Part shown: piece after piece, positions 1 through 6,795 of the stretch
Layout: every line of letters starts with the position of its first letter
Position numbering within the stretch: the stretch's first letter is position 1
Assembly: GCA_002727735.1 (NCBI GenBank)
Contig: PBXW01000139.1
Location: 1-12,672 of the forward strand
Length of the DNA stretch: 12,672 bases
Source: Crocinitomicaceae bacterium
GTDB lineage: Bacteria > Bacteroidota > Bacteroidia > Flavobacteriales_D > Parvicellaceae
Direction of reading: 5' to 3'
The notes under the pieces: model-generated
Told to the model about the DNA's origin: nothing
Databases searched by the model: none
The model's input: the letters and a program-made list of their open reading frames with translations, nothing else
Position numbers and translations under genes: made by a program

Positions 1-107
1 CAGCATTCCTCGGTAATGGAGTTTCTTTTGTTTCTTCAATTTCTTCATTGAATCAACAACTTGAAGGTGAAGCAGCCCCAGCATCAACCACTACTCCAGC
101 AGGCTAA
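1..107 (+). CDS. C-terminal tail of an unidentified protein (5' truncated)
   Basis: An open frame enters from the left edge (first full codon at base 3) and ends at TAA 105-107. The visible 34 residues read AFLGNGVSFVSS..., followed by a stretch rich in Ser, Gln, Glu and Ala and a Thr/Pro/Ala-rich end (APASTTTPAG). Such a low-complexity tail is common at the end of secreted or membrane proteins, but nothing visible identifies a family. The other two forward frames are interrupted by stops at bases 14-16 and 49-51, so this is the only forward frame that stays open. It lies 40 nt upstream of the methyltransferase gene, which appears to have its own promoter. Confidence 0.55.
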   Translation, partial: AFLGNGVSFVSSISSLNQQLEGEAAPASTTTPAG

Positions 108-126
108 GCTTATTAGCATTTTATCT
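103..126 (+). terminator. Weak possible terminator after the first gene
   Basis: GCTAA (103-107) and TTAGC (113-117) form a 5-bp stem with a 5-nt loop, followed by ATTTTATCTTTT. The stem overlaps the stop codon of the upstream frame. It is short and AT-rich, so this is only a tentative intrinsic terminator. Its right arm also overlaps the putative -35 box of the next gene. Confidence 0.25.
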
Positions 127-141
127 TTTGGTTGATATAAT
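113..141 (+). promoter_or_regulatory. Sigma70-like promoter for the methyltransferase-P450 unit, probably leaderless
   Basis: TTAGCA (113-118, four of six matches to TTGACA) is followed after exactly 17 bp by a perfect TATAAT (136-141). With normal spacing from the -10 box, the transcription start falls at about base 148, the A of the methyltransferase ATG. No Shine-Dalgarno sequence precedes that ATG (the preceding bases are TTTTTTC). The sequence therefore predicts a leaderless transcript. Confidence 0.6.
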
Positions 142-147
142 TTTTTC

Positions 148-591
148 ATGGAAACAAAAATACCCCCACCAATAGTCACTCTTATTTTTATTTTTTTGAT
201 AGCTTTTTCAAACAGGCTTTTTGAACCCTTTAGTTTTGAATACCAAATGACTCTTGGAGTTGTGATAATTATTGGAGGCTTGTCGGTTTTGATTTCTGCT
301 GTCAGAGTCTTCAAGCAGTTAGAAACTACTATTAATCCAATGCAGCCTTCACAAGCTTCAAAACTTGCCATTATAGGTCCATTCAAATATACCCGTAATC
401 CAATGTATTTAGGAATGAGCATAATATTAATGGGTTTTGGATTAATCTTTGGTGCCAAGCTCACAATTTGTTTAGTGGCCTTATTTGTTCTTTATATAAC
501 TTATTTCCAAATATTGCCTGAAGAGCGGGCAATGCAAGAAAAATTTACCGACTGGGAAGATTATCGTTCAGCAGTTAGAAGGTGGTTATAA
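148..591 (+). CDS. Isoprenylcysteine carboxyl methyltransferase (ICMT/PEMT)-family membrane methyltransferase
   Basis: The 147-aa integral membrane protein has hydrophobic segments at about residues 8-26, 34-52, 84-104 and 105-122. The family hallmark is GPFKYTRNPMYLG (77-89), followed by the C-terminal PEERAMQEKF..W..Y...VRRW segment (124-147). In this family these two regions form the S-adenosylmethionine site at the membrane surface. Known relatives methylate prenylcysteine carboxylates, phospholipid headgroups or other lipophilic acceptors; bacterial members mostly lack a proven substrate, so the acceptor here is unknown. The length is normal for short bacterial members. The next gene, a P450, starts 3 nt after the stop, so the two are almost certainly co-transcribed and may act on the same hydrophobic molecule (inference). 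The start is the only ATG before the hydrophobic segments. It lacks a Shine-Dalgarno site and coincides with the predicted transcription start. Confidence 0.85.
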   Translation: METKIPPPIVTLIFIFLIAFSNRLFEPFSFEYQMTLGVVIIIGGLSVLISAVRVFKQLETTINPMQPSQASKLAIIGPFKYTRNPMYLGMSIILMGFGLIFGAKLTICLVALFVLYITYFQILPEERAMQEKFTDWEDYRSAVRRWL

Positions 592-594
592 ATA

Positions 595-1950
595 ATGGGC
601 TCAGGCTATGTTTTATCAGATGAAGTTCTTAATCATAAGATTAATGAACCCGCTTTCCCAAAGAACTCTTCCTATAAAGCTGAAAGATCTCTCAATGATT
701 TAGACCTTTTTACTAAAGGCCAACCAGTAGATTTTTATAAGGAATTGAGAGACAACGCACCTGTATATTTTCATGACCCTATGCCAACTGACCCAGAGCC
801 TGGATATTGGGTCTTAACAAGACATGAAGATATCAAGTTTGTGTCTATGAATCCAAAAATATTTTCTTCTCAATATGCTACTGGAAATTTATTAACGCTT
901 GGCACAGAAGAAAATCGGCATCCTAAACTTTTCAAAACAACAATAGATCATATGCTAAACCTCGATGGTGAAATGCATCTAGGATTAAGAAAAGAGCACA
1001 TGCCTTTTTTTAAGTCTGGCTTTGTTGAAGATCTTCAGAAAAAAGTTTCATGTAAAGTAGGCCAGCTCCTAGATCAGATAGCTCCAATGGGTGAATGCAA
1101 CCTTGTGAGCGAAGTTTCCCAACAGCTTCCAATTTATACATTGTCAGAAATCTTAGGAATCCCTGAAGCCGATAGACAAAAACTTGTTTCATGGATGGAA
1201 TTTTTAGAATTGGCGCAATACTTCACGCTTGAACAAATCAAACAAAAAAATGAAGGAGTGTCAGATACAACACCAGATCCAGAAATGATAAATCTATTTA
1301 ATGCGATGGTTGATGAAATGTTTGATTATGGAAAACATATTCTTCTTAAAAAGAGAAAAAATCCTGAAAATGACCTTTTGAGCGCAATAGCTAATGCAAA
1401 AATTGAAGGACAGGAGTTAACTCAAGAATTTCTTGATGGATCATGGCTCCTAATAGTTTTTGCGGGTAATGACACAACAAGAAATACTATGAGTGGGGGC
1501 ATTAAGTTGCTTCACGATAATCAAGATCAAAAAGAGCTTTTATTGGATAATCCTGAGTATCTCCCAAACTTCATTAATGAGACCGTTAGATGCGTTTCTC
1601 CAGTTATTCATATGCGAAGAACATCTCTTGAAGAGACAGAGATTAATGGTCAAAGGATTGGCCCATATGAAAAAATTGCATTATGGTACGGAGCAGCAAA
1701 TAGAGATCCTGAGATTTTTGATGATCCCGATACTTTTAATATTTTAAGAGAAAATGCAGACAAGCATTTAGCTTTTGGCATAGGAAGACATACATGTTTG
1801 GGCAAACCTGTGGCACTTATGCAGCTTAAAGAGTTCTATTCGCAGTTTCTTACTAGATTTCCAAAGTTTGAAATGAGTGGTGAATGGAAAGTAGCACCAA
1901 ATAATTTTGTTCATGCAATCCAAGAAATGCCAATAAGGTTACAAAAATGA
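595..1950 (+). CDS. Cytochrome P450 monooxygenase
   Basis: This is a 451-aa soluble haem-thiolate monooxygenase of the bacterial class-I type, without an N-terminal membrane anchor. All core motifs are intact: I-helix AGNDTT (290-295) for oxygen activation, ExxR as E329-R332, and the haem loop FGIGRHTCLG (394-403) with Cys401 as axial ligand. The B/C-region LDGEMHLGLRK (123-133) corresponds to the usual 'D-PPEH-RLR' segment. The AGNDTTRN I-helix and the FNILR segment (381-385) recall the CYP124/CYP125/CYP142 group, which oxidises sterol side chains, branched lipids or terpenoids; that substrate class is inference. Class-I enzymes need a ferredoxin and a reductase, and neither gene is in the window. 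A Shine-Dalgarno AAGGTGG (579-585) lies inside the end of the methyltransferase gene, 9 nt before this ATG. The gene overlaps the next by ATGA. It is very likely a functional P450 of uncertain substrate. Confidence 0.95.
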   Translation: MGSGYVLSDEVLNHKINEPAFPKNSSYKAERSLNDLDLFTKGQPVDFYKELRDNAPVYFHDPMPTDPEPGYWVLTRHEDIKFVSMNPKIFSSQYATGNLLTLGTEENRHPKLFKTTIDHMLNLDGEMHLGLRKEHMPFFKSGFVEDLQKKVSCKVGQLLDQIAPMGECNLVSEVSQQLPIYTLSEILGIPEADRQKLVSWMEFLELAQYFTLEQIKQKNEGVSDTTPDPEMINLFNAMVDEMFDYGKHILLKKRKNPENDLLSAIANAKIEGQELTQEFLDGSWLLIVFAGNDTTRNTMSGGIKLLHDNQDQKELLLDNPEYLPNFINETVRCVSPVIHMRRTSLEETEINGQRIGPYEKIALWYGAANRDPEIFDDPDTFNILRENADKHLAFGIGRHTCLGKPVALMQLKEFYSQFLTRFPKFEMSGEWKVAPNNFVHAIQEMPIRLQK

Positions 1951-2342
1951 AGATTATCAAATTTTTTTTAGTAACTGTTTTAATGGCACCTATTTCCTTT
2001 GCTGGAGAAGTGAATTCATGGGATTGCTATAAATTTGATGGTGCTAGTATCATTGGCAATGATAATGAATTTCTTGGCAAACTGGGACCAAGCTGGCAAT
2101 CTGATTCTATCTTTAATACAAGTTCATCTTTTTCAAGCTCATGGTCTGCTAACAGTATTTTTAACTCAAACTCCGTTTATGGAAGTGAATACTCTTCATA
2201 TTCTGTTTTCAATGAAAATGCATCAGAACCTCCAATTATCATTAAAGACTCTGAAATAATAGGTTATCTGTCTATTGGTCCTTCATGGCATTATGACAGA
2301 TACAGCCCATATGATATTAAATATACATGTGATTGGGATTGA
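1947..2342 (+). CDS. Small secreted protein with 16-residue S-[IV]-F-N repeats
   Basis: The 131-aa protein has a signal peptide (residues 1-19, cut after PISFA), so the mature product is exported. The core holds three repeats with an exact 16-residue period: DSIFN at 53, NSIFN at 69 and YSVFN at 85. They are flanked by two matching segments, FLGKLGPSW (42-50) and IIGYLSIGPSW (104-114), so the whole reads as flank-repeats-flank. C27 and C128 could form a disulfide. From memory, similar proteins with '[DY]-S-[IP]-x-N...YGS.YS' repeats followed by a 'PPvIvd..g..iGyLt' end occur in many bacteria with no known function. The ATG overlaps the P450 stop (ATGA), with AAGG at 1935-1938 as ribosome binding site, so it is translationally coupled to the P450. 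Why a P450 should be tied to this protein is unknown. Confidence 0.85.
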   Translation: MKIIKFFLVTVLMAPISFAGEVNSWDCYKFDGASIIGNDNEFLGKLGPSWQSDSIFNTSSSFSSSWSANSIFNSNSVYGSEYSSYSVFNENASEPPIIIKDSEIIGYLSIGPSWHYDRYSPYDIKYTCDWD

Positions 2343-2390
2343 CTTTAGTTTGCACAAAGTTATGTTTAAAAAGAAATCATAACCAATCGT

Positions 2391-2419
2391 TTGATTTTTT
2401 TCCTTTAGATGTAGATAAT
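2391..2419 (+). promoter_or_regulatory. Sigma70-like promoter of the envelope operon
   Basis: TTGATT (2391-2396) and GATAAT (2414-2419) are separated by exactly 17 bp, matching the sigma70 consensus at four and five of six positions. The predicted start of transcription is near 2426, giving a leader of about 25 nt. A Shine-Dalgarno AGAGG lies at 2439-2443, 7 nt before the ATG at 2451. This separates the three envelope genes from the P450 unit. Confidence 0.55.
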
Positions 2420-2450
2420 TTGTATTAATAAATTTTTTAGAGGTATAAAA

Positions 2451-3395
2451 ATGAACATGGTCAAAAGATTTTATGGAATATTAGAAGAGAACATCTCACT
2501 CATAATGAGAGTTTTTGTAATATTAACAGTAACAGTAGTTCTTTTATTAACATTGCTTAATACAGTATCTGGATATTTTATGTCTAATAAAGAAGCTTCT
2601 TTGAAAACAGGGATAAATGGGGCTGAATATGCAGACATAGAAGAGCTTGTATTTCCAAAACAAGAGCGTGTTGATGAATATGAGGGCGACGAGGAAGAAG
2701 TGGAAGATGAGCTAGTGGTGGATCCAAAAATTGAAGCAATTAGAGCAAGCATGCGTCTTCACTTTGATGAAAGGTCTGCAACAAGAGGTCAATTTGATGA
2801 GAGAATTACCATTGATGCTTTAAATGACACAATTAGAGCTATTGCTATGGGTGAATATCAATTGAGCCAGGATTCAAGATCAGCATATCCTTCAGATCTT
2901 GCTGAGTGTCCAAGAAGAACTTCTTTCCCCATGATTACTTCCTTTTATGAAGTTTTGGAAACTGATGAAGATCTAGAAGCTGCGAGAGAGTTTGGCTTAT
3001 CTGATGAAGATATTGATAAATTTAATGAAGGTGTTGTGGAACAAGAAAAAGAGTATCAAAGATTTTTATCACAAATGGTTGACTTTTGGAGTGATGCAGA
3101 ACCAAGTGGTGAAGAGAAGAGTAAGTTTGAATCGGTAACTAGAATTGAAGAAAGACTTCAAACTCTTTGGGCTGCAAATGATCTATTTTTATGTGGTTGG
3201 ATCCAATCTAAAACCGAGCTTGAGGAAGCAAATGCTAAAGCTGAAATGGAAGCAGCTGAAACGAGAGCTGAAGGTGAGAGTAAAATTAGAGAGGCTCGAG
3301 AATGGTTTGATGTTGTTATGACATTCCTAGCAGCTTTTGCATTAGTGCTTGCCACTATGACATTAGTAAGAATTGAAAAACATATGAGTAAATAG
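2451..3395 (+). CDS. Two-TM inner-membrane protein with large periplasmic domain, family not recognised
   Basis: The 314-aa protein has one hydrophobic helix near each end (about 18-43 and 287-307). The short terminal tails carry Lys/Arg (MNMVKR and VRIEKHMSK), so by the positive-inside rule both ends should be cytoplasmic and residues 44-286 periplasmic. That domain starts with a strongly acidic hinge (about 71-91) and ends in a long charged helix that looks coiled-coil (about 253-283, rich in Ala, Glu, Lys and Arg) running into the second TM. Two cysteines, C153 and C248, lie in the periplasmic part and could pair. No family is recognised. The gene heads a three-gene unit; the next ATG is 16 nt beyond its stop. 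The start at 2451 is supported by AGAGG 7 nt upstream; a second ATG at 2457 is a less well spaced alternative. It may anchor the two exported partners at the inner membrane (inference). Confidence 0.8.
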   Translation: MNMVKRFYGILEENISLIMRVFVILTVTVVLLLTLLNTVSGYFMSNKEASLKTGINGAEYADIEELVFPKQERVDEYEGDEEEVEDELVVDPKIEAIRASMRLHFDERSATRGQFDERITIDALNDTIRAIAMGEYQLSQDSRSAYPSDLAECPRRTSFPMITSFYEVLETDEDLEAAREFGLSDEDIDKFNEGVVEQEKEYQRFLSQMVDFWSDAEPSGEEKSKFESVTRIEERLQTLWAANDLFLCGWIQSKTELEEANAKAEMEAAETRAEGESKIREAREWFDVVMTFLAAFALVLATMTLVRIEKHMSK

Positions 3396-3411
3396 TAAAT
3401 AAGGATTTGTA

Positions 3412-5481
3412 ATGAGTTTAAACTTAGATTTTTATAGGATTAGTAATTATTTTTTATTAACACTTAGTATATTATTTTCTTCTGCTTTATTTGCACAAGA
3501 AAGAGGAGAACAACTATACGAAGAAAACTTAGAGGCATCTAGGTATATAAACTCATTTCAGATGGATTGTCGCCAAGCAACTCCTGTTTGTCGTGAGAGG
3601 AGCTCAGCATTAAGAGCTGAAGAGACCTTTAATCGATATATGGAAGTTGTTTTCGAGAGGCAGGTAGATGCTTGGCCCAATAATGAGTTTGCTTCTGTAG
3701 AAGATGCTTTTTTTATGAGACAAGATGGTGATTATTCATTTGAGGGCTCGTTTTTTGGAGATGCAAAGATAGCATATGATAATGCTTCAGAAATTTTAGA
3801 TGATATTTTATCTTCAGCTGATAAGCAGGTTGAGGATCTTCTAGCAGAAGGCGAGAGGTACCTATATAGAGAGGAAAAACCTGATTGGGCTGAATCTTAC
3901 TTTAGAGAGGCACTTCCTTATGATCCTGAGAATGAAAGAATTAAAAGAGGTATAGCAAGAATAGAATTTTTGTTGAACTTTGAATCAAATAAAATTTTCA
4001 TCGAAGATCTTATTTCAAAAAATCAATTTCCTGAGGCTGTTGAAATAATTGATAACTTGCTGCTTGGAGATCCAGGCAATGAAGTGCTTGAGGATTATAA
4101 ATTTGAAATCTCAATAAGAGAAGAAGAAGCTATTATTTTATCTAACCTAAATGCAGTGATTGAAGAGATAGAAATTATTGATAATGATTTAGATCTTCAA
4201 AATTCCCCAATTGAGCTTGAGAGTGCTTTAATTGTTTTGAGGGATGATTTGGAATCAACTACTAATAGTCTAAGTGAGATTTATGAGGTTCTTTATGCTC
4301 TTACGGATGACGAATTTTATATCTCAGATGATGCCACTGCGTTCTATACAGGTGAAATTGAATCAATTAATTCAAGAATAGATGAAATTAAGGTATTAAT
4401 GATTGCTGCAAGCATAACTGATTTTGAAACTAGATTCAGTACTTCTGACTCTTCTAATAATTTAAGTCTCTTATCAGACATATCCGACTTTATCGGAGAA
4501 AATATTCTAGAGGATGCTGATGCAACAAGGCTTGAAGACCTTGCTGAGCAAGTAGTTGAAAAGCAAATTAAGATTTTCAATGAAGCTCTTATAGCAGCCG
4601 AGGGCTCAGAAGATTGGGCACTAGCTAGTAGCATAATTGATGACATCAATATTTTTAGTCCTTCACCTGAATCAAGACAAAAGGCTGATGCATTAAATAT
4701 TATTATTAATGGAATAAGCATAATCGAAAGCTATAATAGTTCTCCGTCTTCGCTTTATTCAAGGAGAGAATTAAGTCAGGCTGGTAAATTAGCGGACAGT
4801 CTTGAAAATACTTCAGCCTTATTTCCAAATGCTGCTAACTTAGCAAATTTAATTACAAATTTTAAACAATCAATTAATGATGCGGAATTGCTAGTTTCCG
4901 AATCTGAAAGGGAGGAAGCTGAAAAAGAAAGAATTGCAGCTGTTAAGAGGGAAGAAGATAGAAAGAAAGCAGAAGAAGAGAGACAAGCTGCTGCTGCGGC
5001 TAGAGCAAGTTCAAGTGCTCGAAGTGAATCATCTTCTTCTAGAAGGAACGATTCAACTCCTTCACAGTCTCAGCCCAGCACTTCGTCACAATCAAATCAG
5101 ACTTCTTCAAATTCATCAAGGAGTGACAGCAGTTCGCCTTCAAACAATGCATCAACAAGCTCGCTTTCTACCAAAGCAAAGCTTGATTATTCCTCTTTTG
5201 GCGAAGTTGTATACTGCCCAAGAACATACAGAAATAAATCATTCAGACCTACCTGGAAGATTCTAGTTACATCAGACGGAAAAGCTACTTCTGTAGAAGT
5301 TATCGATATTAAAGATCCAGATGGTAATGAAATTAGCATGAATGGGAATGATAACAAGATTCTTGAGATTGTTAATAAAGGTCTTCTCGACTCAAATTTT
5401 AAACCTGCACAAATGGGAGCAGTATCAGTTGAGTCAGAATTAATATTATCAATTAAAATACCTGATAGGTTCTGTGGATGA
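3412..5481 (+). CDS. Exported TPR / TolA-like protein with C-terminal TonB-like domain
   Basis: The 689-aa protein begins with a signal sequence (hydrophobic 13-27, AxA-like site at SALFA before Q29); it could instead remain as an anchor. TPR-like helical repeats sit at about 143-185 (A-x7-W-A-x3-F-x2-A-x4-P) and 195-232, with a weaker one near 393-428. Mostly helical acidic sequence follows. A charged Glu/Lys/Arg/Ala helix (about 495-531) resembles the TolA middle domain. It is followed by a Ser-rich low-complexity linker (about 533-586). The end (about 597-687) matches the TonB/TolA C-terminal pattern: a strand with 'SDGKATSVEVIDIKD', a helix 'ILEIVNKGL', then 'SNFKPAQ' and a last strand ending 'IKIPDRF'. 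C602 and C688 bracket that domain and may form a disulfide. Shine-Dalgarno AAGGA (3401-3405) fits the start. The last bases overlap the next gene (ATGA). The architecture suggests a periplasm-spanning protein, but it is not a classical TonB because the Pro-rich linker is replaced by Ser-rich sequence. Function is unknown. Confidence 0.85.
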   Translation: MSLNLDFYRISNYFLLTLSILFSSALFAQERGEQLYEENLEASRYINSFQMDCRQATPVCRERSSALRAEETFNRYMEVVFERQVDAWPNNEFASVEDAFFMRQDGDYSFEGSFFGDAKIAYDNASEILDDILSSADKQVEDLLAEGERYLYREEKPDWAESYFREALPYDPENERIKRGIARIEFLLNFESNKIFIEDLISKNQFPEAVEIIDNLLLGDPGNEVLEDYKFEISIREEEAIILSNLNAVIEEIEIIDNDLDLQNSPIELESALIVLRDDLESTTNSLSEIYEVLYALTDDEFYISDDATAFYTGEIESINSRIDEIKVLMIAASITDFETRFSTSDSSNNLSLLSDISDFIGENILEDADATRLEDLAEQVVEKQIKIFNEALIAAEGSEDWALASSIIDDINIFSPSPESRQKADALNIIINGISIIESYNSSPSSLYSRRELSQAGKLADSLENTSALFPNAANLANLITNFKQSINDAELLVSESEREEAEKERIAAVKREEDRKKAEEERQAAAAARASSSARSESSSSRRNDSTPSQSQPSTSSQSNQTSSNSSRSDSSSPSNNASTSSLSTKAKLDYSSFGEVVYCPRTYRNKSFRPTWKILVTSDGKATSVEVIDIKDPDGNEISMNGNDNKILEIVNKGLLDSNFKPAQMGAVSVESELILSIKIPDRFCG

Positions 5482-6794
5482 TACGATCTTTTAAAGTATC
5501 TTTTATATTTTTAATATCTTTTTTTAGTTTTCATGTTTCTGCACAAGAGTGTGACTTAAGATGTCAAATGGAGTCAATGCTTGGTAGCAAGCCTGAAAAT
5601 AAAAGTTCAACACCTTCAAGACCTTCTGAGCGAAGGTATTCAAGTTCTAAGCCATTAATTCACGATGTAAAGGAAGTCCAAGATTTCTTAGATCAAATCA
5701 CTCTATACTTTGTTGGTGAAGAGTTTATTAAAGTTGGTTCTGTCAGAGGCGATTTAGATAGTTTCAATATTAGTAATATTAAAATGGAAGCAGATGGTGA
5801 AAGTCTTGTTGAAATAAGACAAATCTCATTTTCCGATGATGATCGATTGGGATGGGCTAATAAAAGACCATCATCTTTGGAGGACTTTATTTCCTATGAT
5901 TATTATTCAGAGTTCTTTGAGAATGGCGGGCTGTACGCAAATTCTGAATTTAAAATAGAAGGTATAAATTTGTCGAGAGATATTGCCGAAGAGCTTTACT
6001 ATGAAGTACCTTATTTAAGAAATTTAGGATTAACTGATAATGTAAATCTTTCATATCTGCAAACCTCAGACTACAAAGATGTAGAAGGTGAATTTTTATT
6101 GGATATGAATGATCAAGCTAAGGTTTCAATAAAATTTGAGCAGCCTAAGATCCCTTTGGAAGAATCATTAGGGGTTATAAAGGAAGCTTTTCAGCTTTTA
6201 TCTTATGCTCAATATGAAGGTTCATGTGAATCAGACTACAACAACCTACTTAATGAATATGGAATGACTAGTGATGATTATCCAATGCCAGCTTTTGCAT
6301 TTGAATACTTTGGGTGCATATTTTCAGGACTTGAATATATTGATGATGATGTCTACTTATCATTTTTTGAATCTATGGAAGGTAATAGCTCCTTCAACTA
6401 TGCTGGAAAGTTCAGCTATGATGTTAGCTGGTCAACAGAGGTTTGGAATGCTGCAAGTATTGCATCTGGAGGCGCTTTAGATGTTGGATTACTCACAGCA
6501 AAAGGATTTTTAGCAAATAAAATGTCTAAATTTGAATTGGTATCGCTTCTAGATGGGCTTGGAATTCCTTATGAATATAAGGGTCTTTTCGATGACCTTG
6601 TTTACGAATACTATTCAGATTTTTACAATGAAGCCAAAAGTTTTGTGAACTATCCTCGTGGTATTGGAATTTCTGTTGAGATACTTAATCCAATTGATCC
6701 AAATGTTTTAGAAAATCTCGAAGACAATCCAATGTTATTTTTTAATCTGTTAAATAATATTAGATTTGATATTTACGCTAATCCAAGTATTTAA
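5478..6794 (+). CDS. Exported protein of unknown family, third gene of envelope operon
   Basis: The 438-aa protein has a clear signal peptide (residues 1-22, cut after HVSA before Q23). There is no lipobox, so it should be soluble in the periplasm or outside. The mature N-terminus has a CxxxC pair (C25, C29) and a Ser/Pro/Lys/Arg-rich linker (about 36-60). The rest alternates predicted strands ('FNISNIKMEADG', 'SEFKIEGINLS', 'GEFLLDMNDQAKVSIKFEQ') with acidic, Tyr/Phe-rich helices; C250 and C280 may pair. The repeated amphipathic strands vaguely recall AsmA/DUF945-like periplasmic proteins, but I do not claim membership. The ATG overlaps the stop of the TonB-like gene (ATGA) with no clear Shine-Dalgarno, which points to translational coupling and matched amounts of the two products. 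It is convergent with the PEGA gene, with one base between their stop codons. Confidence 0.8.
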   Translation: MIRSFKVSFIFLISFFSFHVSAQECDLRCQMESMLGSKPENKSSTPSRPSERRYSSSKPLIHDVKEVQDFLDQITLYFVGEEFIKVGSVRGDLDSFNISNIKMEADGESLVEIRQISFSDDDRLGWANKRPSSLEDFISYDYYSEFFENGGLYANSEFKIEGINLSRDIAEELYYEVPYLRNLGLTDNVNLSYLQTSDYKDVEGEFLLDMNDQAKVSIKFEQPKIPLEESLGVIKEAFQLLSYAQYEGSCESDYNNLLNEYGMTSDDYPMPAFAFEYFGCIFSGLEYIDDDVYLSFFESMEGNSSFNYAGKFSYDVSWSTEVWNAASIASGGALDVGLLTAKGFLANKMSKFELVSLLDGLGIPYEYKGLFDDLVYEYYSDFYNEAKSFVNYPRGIGISVEILNPIDPNVLENLEDNPMLFFNLLNNIRFDIYANPSI

Positions 6795-6795
6795 C

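Noticed and set aside
84..464. 126-aa antisense open frame over the methyltransferase gene
   Set aside because: It is the mirror of a gene with clear family motifs on the + strand; the translation shows no domain and there is no promoter or ribosome site.
2359..2383. Possible terminator GTTATG...CATAAC after the repeat-protein gene
   Set aside because: Only a 6-bp AT-rich stem with a 13-nt loop; the T-run lies about 8 nt further on and is better explained as part of the next promoter region.
2471..2752. 93-aa antisense frame in the 314-aa membrane protein gene
   Set aside because: Its Ser/Thr-rich stretch is simply the complement of the acidic GAA/GAG-rich hinge; no start signals.
3412..3500. 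Lipoprotein signal on the TPR/TonB-like protein
   Set aside because: The residue after the hydrophobic stretch is Gln (LFAQ), not Cys, so there is no lipobox.
4344..4721. 125-aa antisense frame inside the TPR/TonB-like gene
   Set aside because: Low-complexity complement of a helical acidic region; the + strand frame is continuous with coherent domains.
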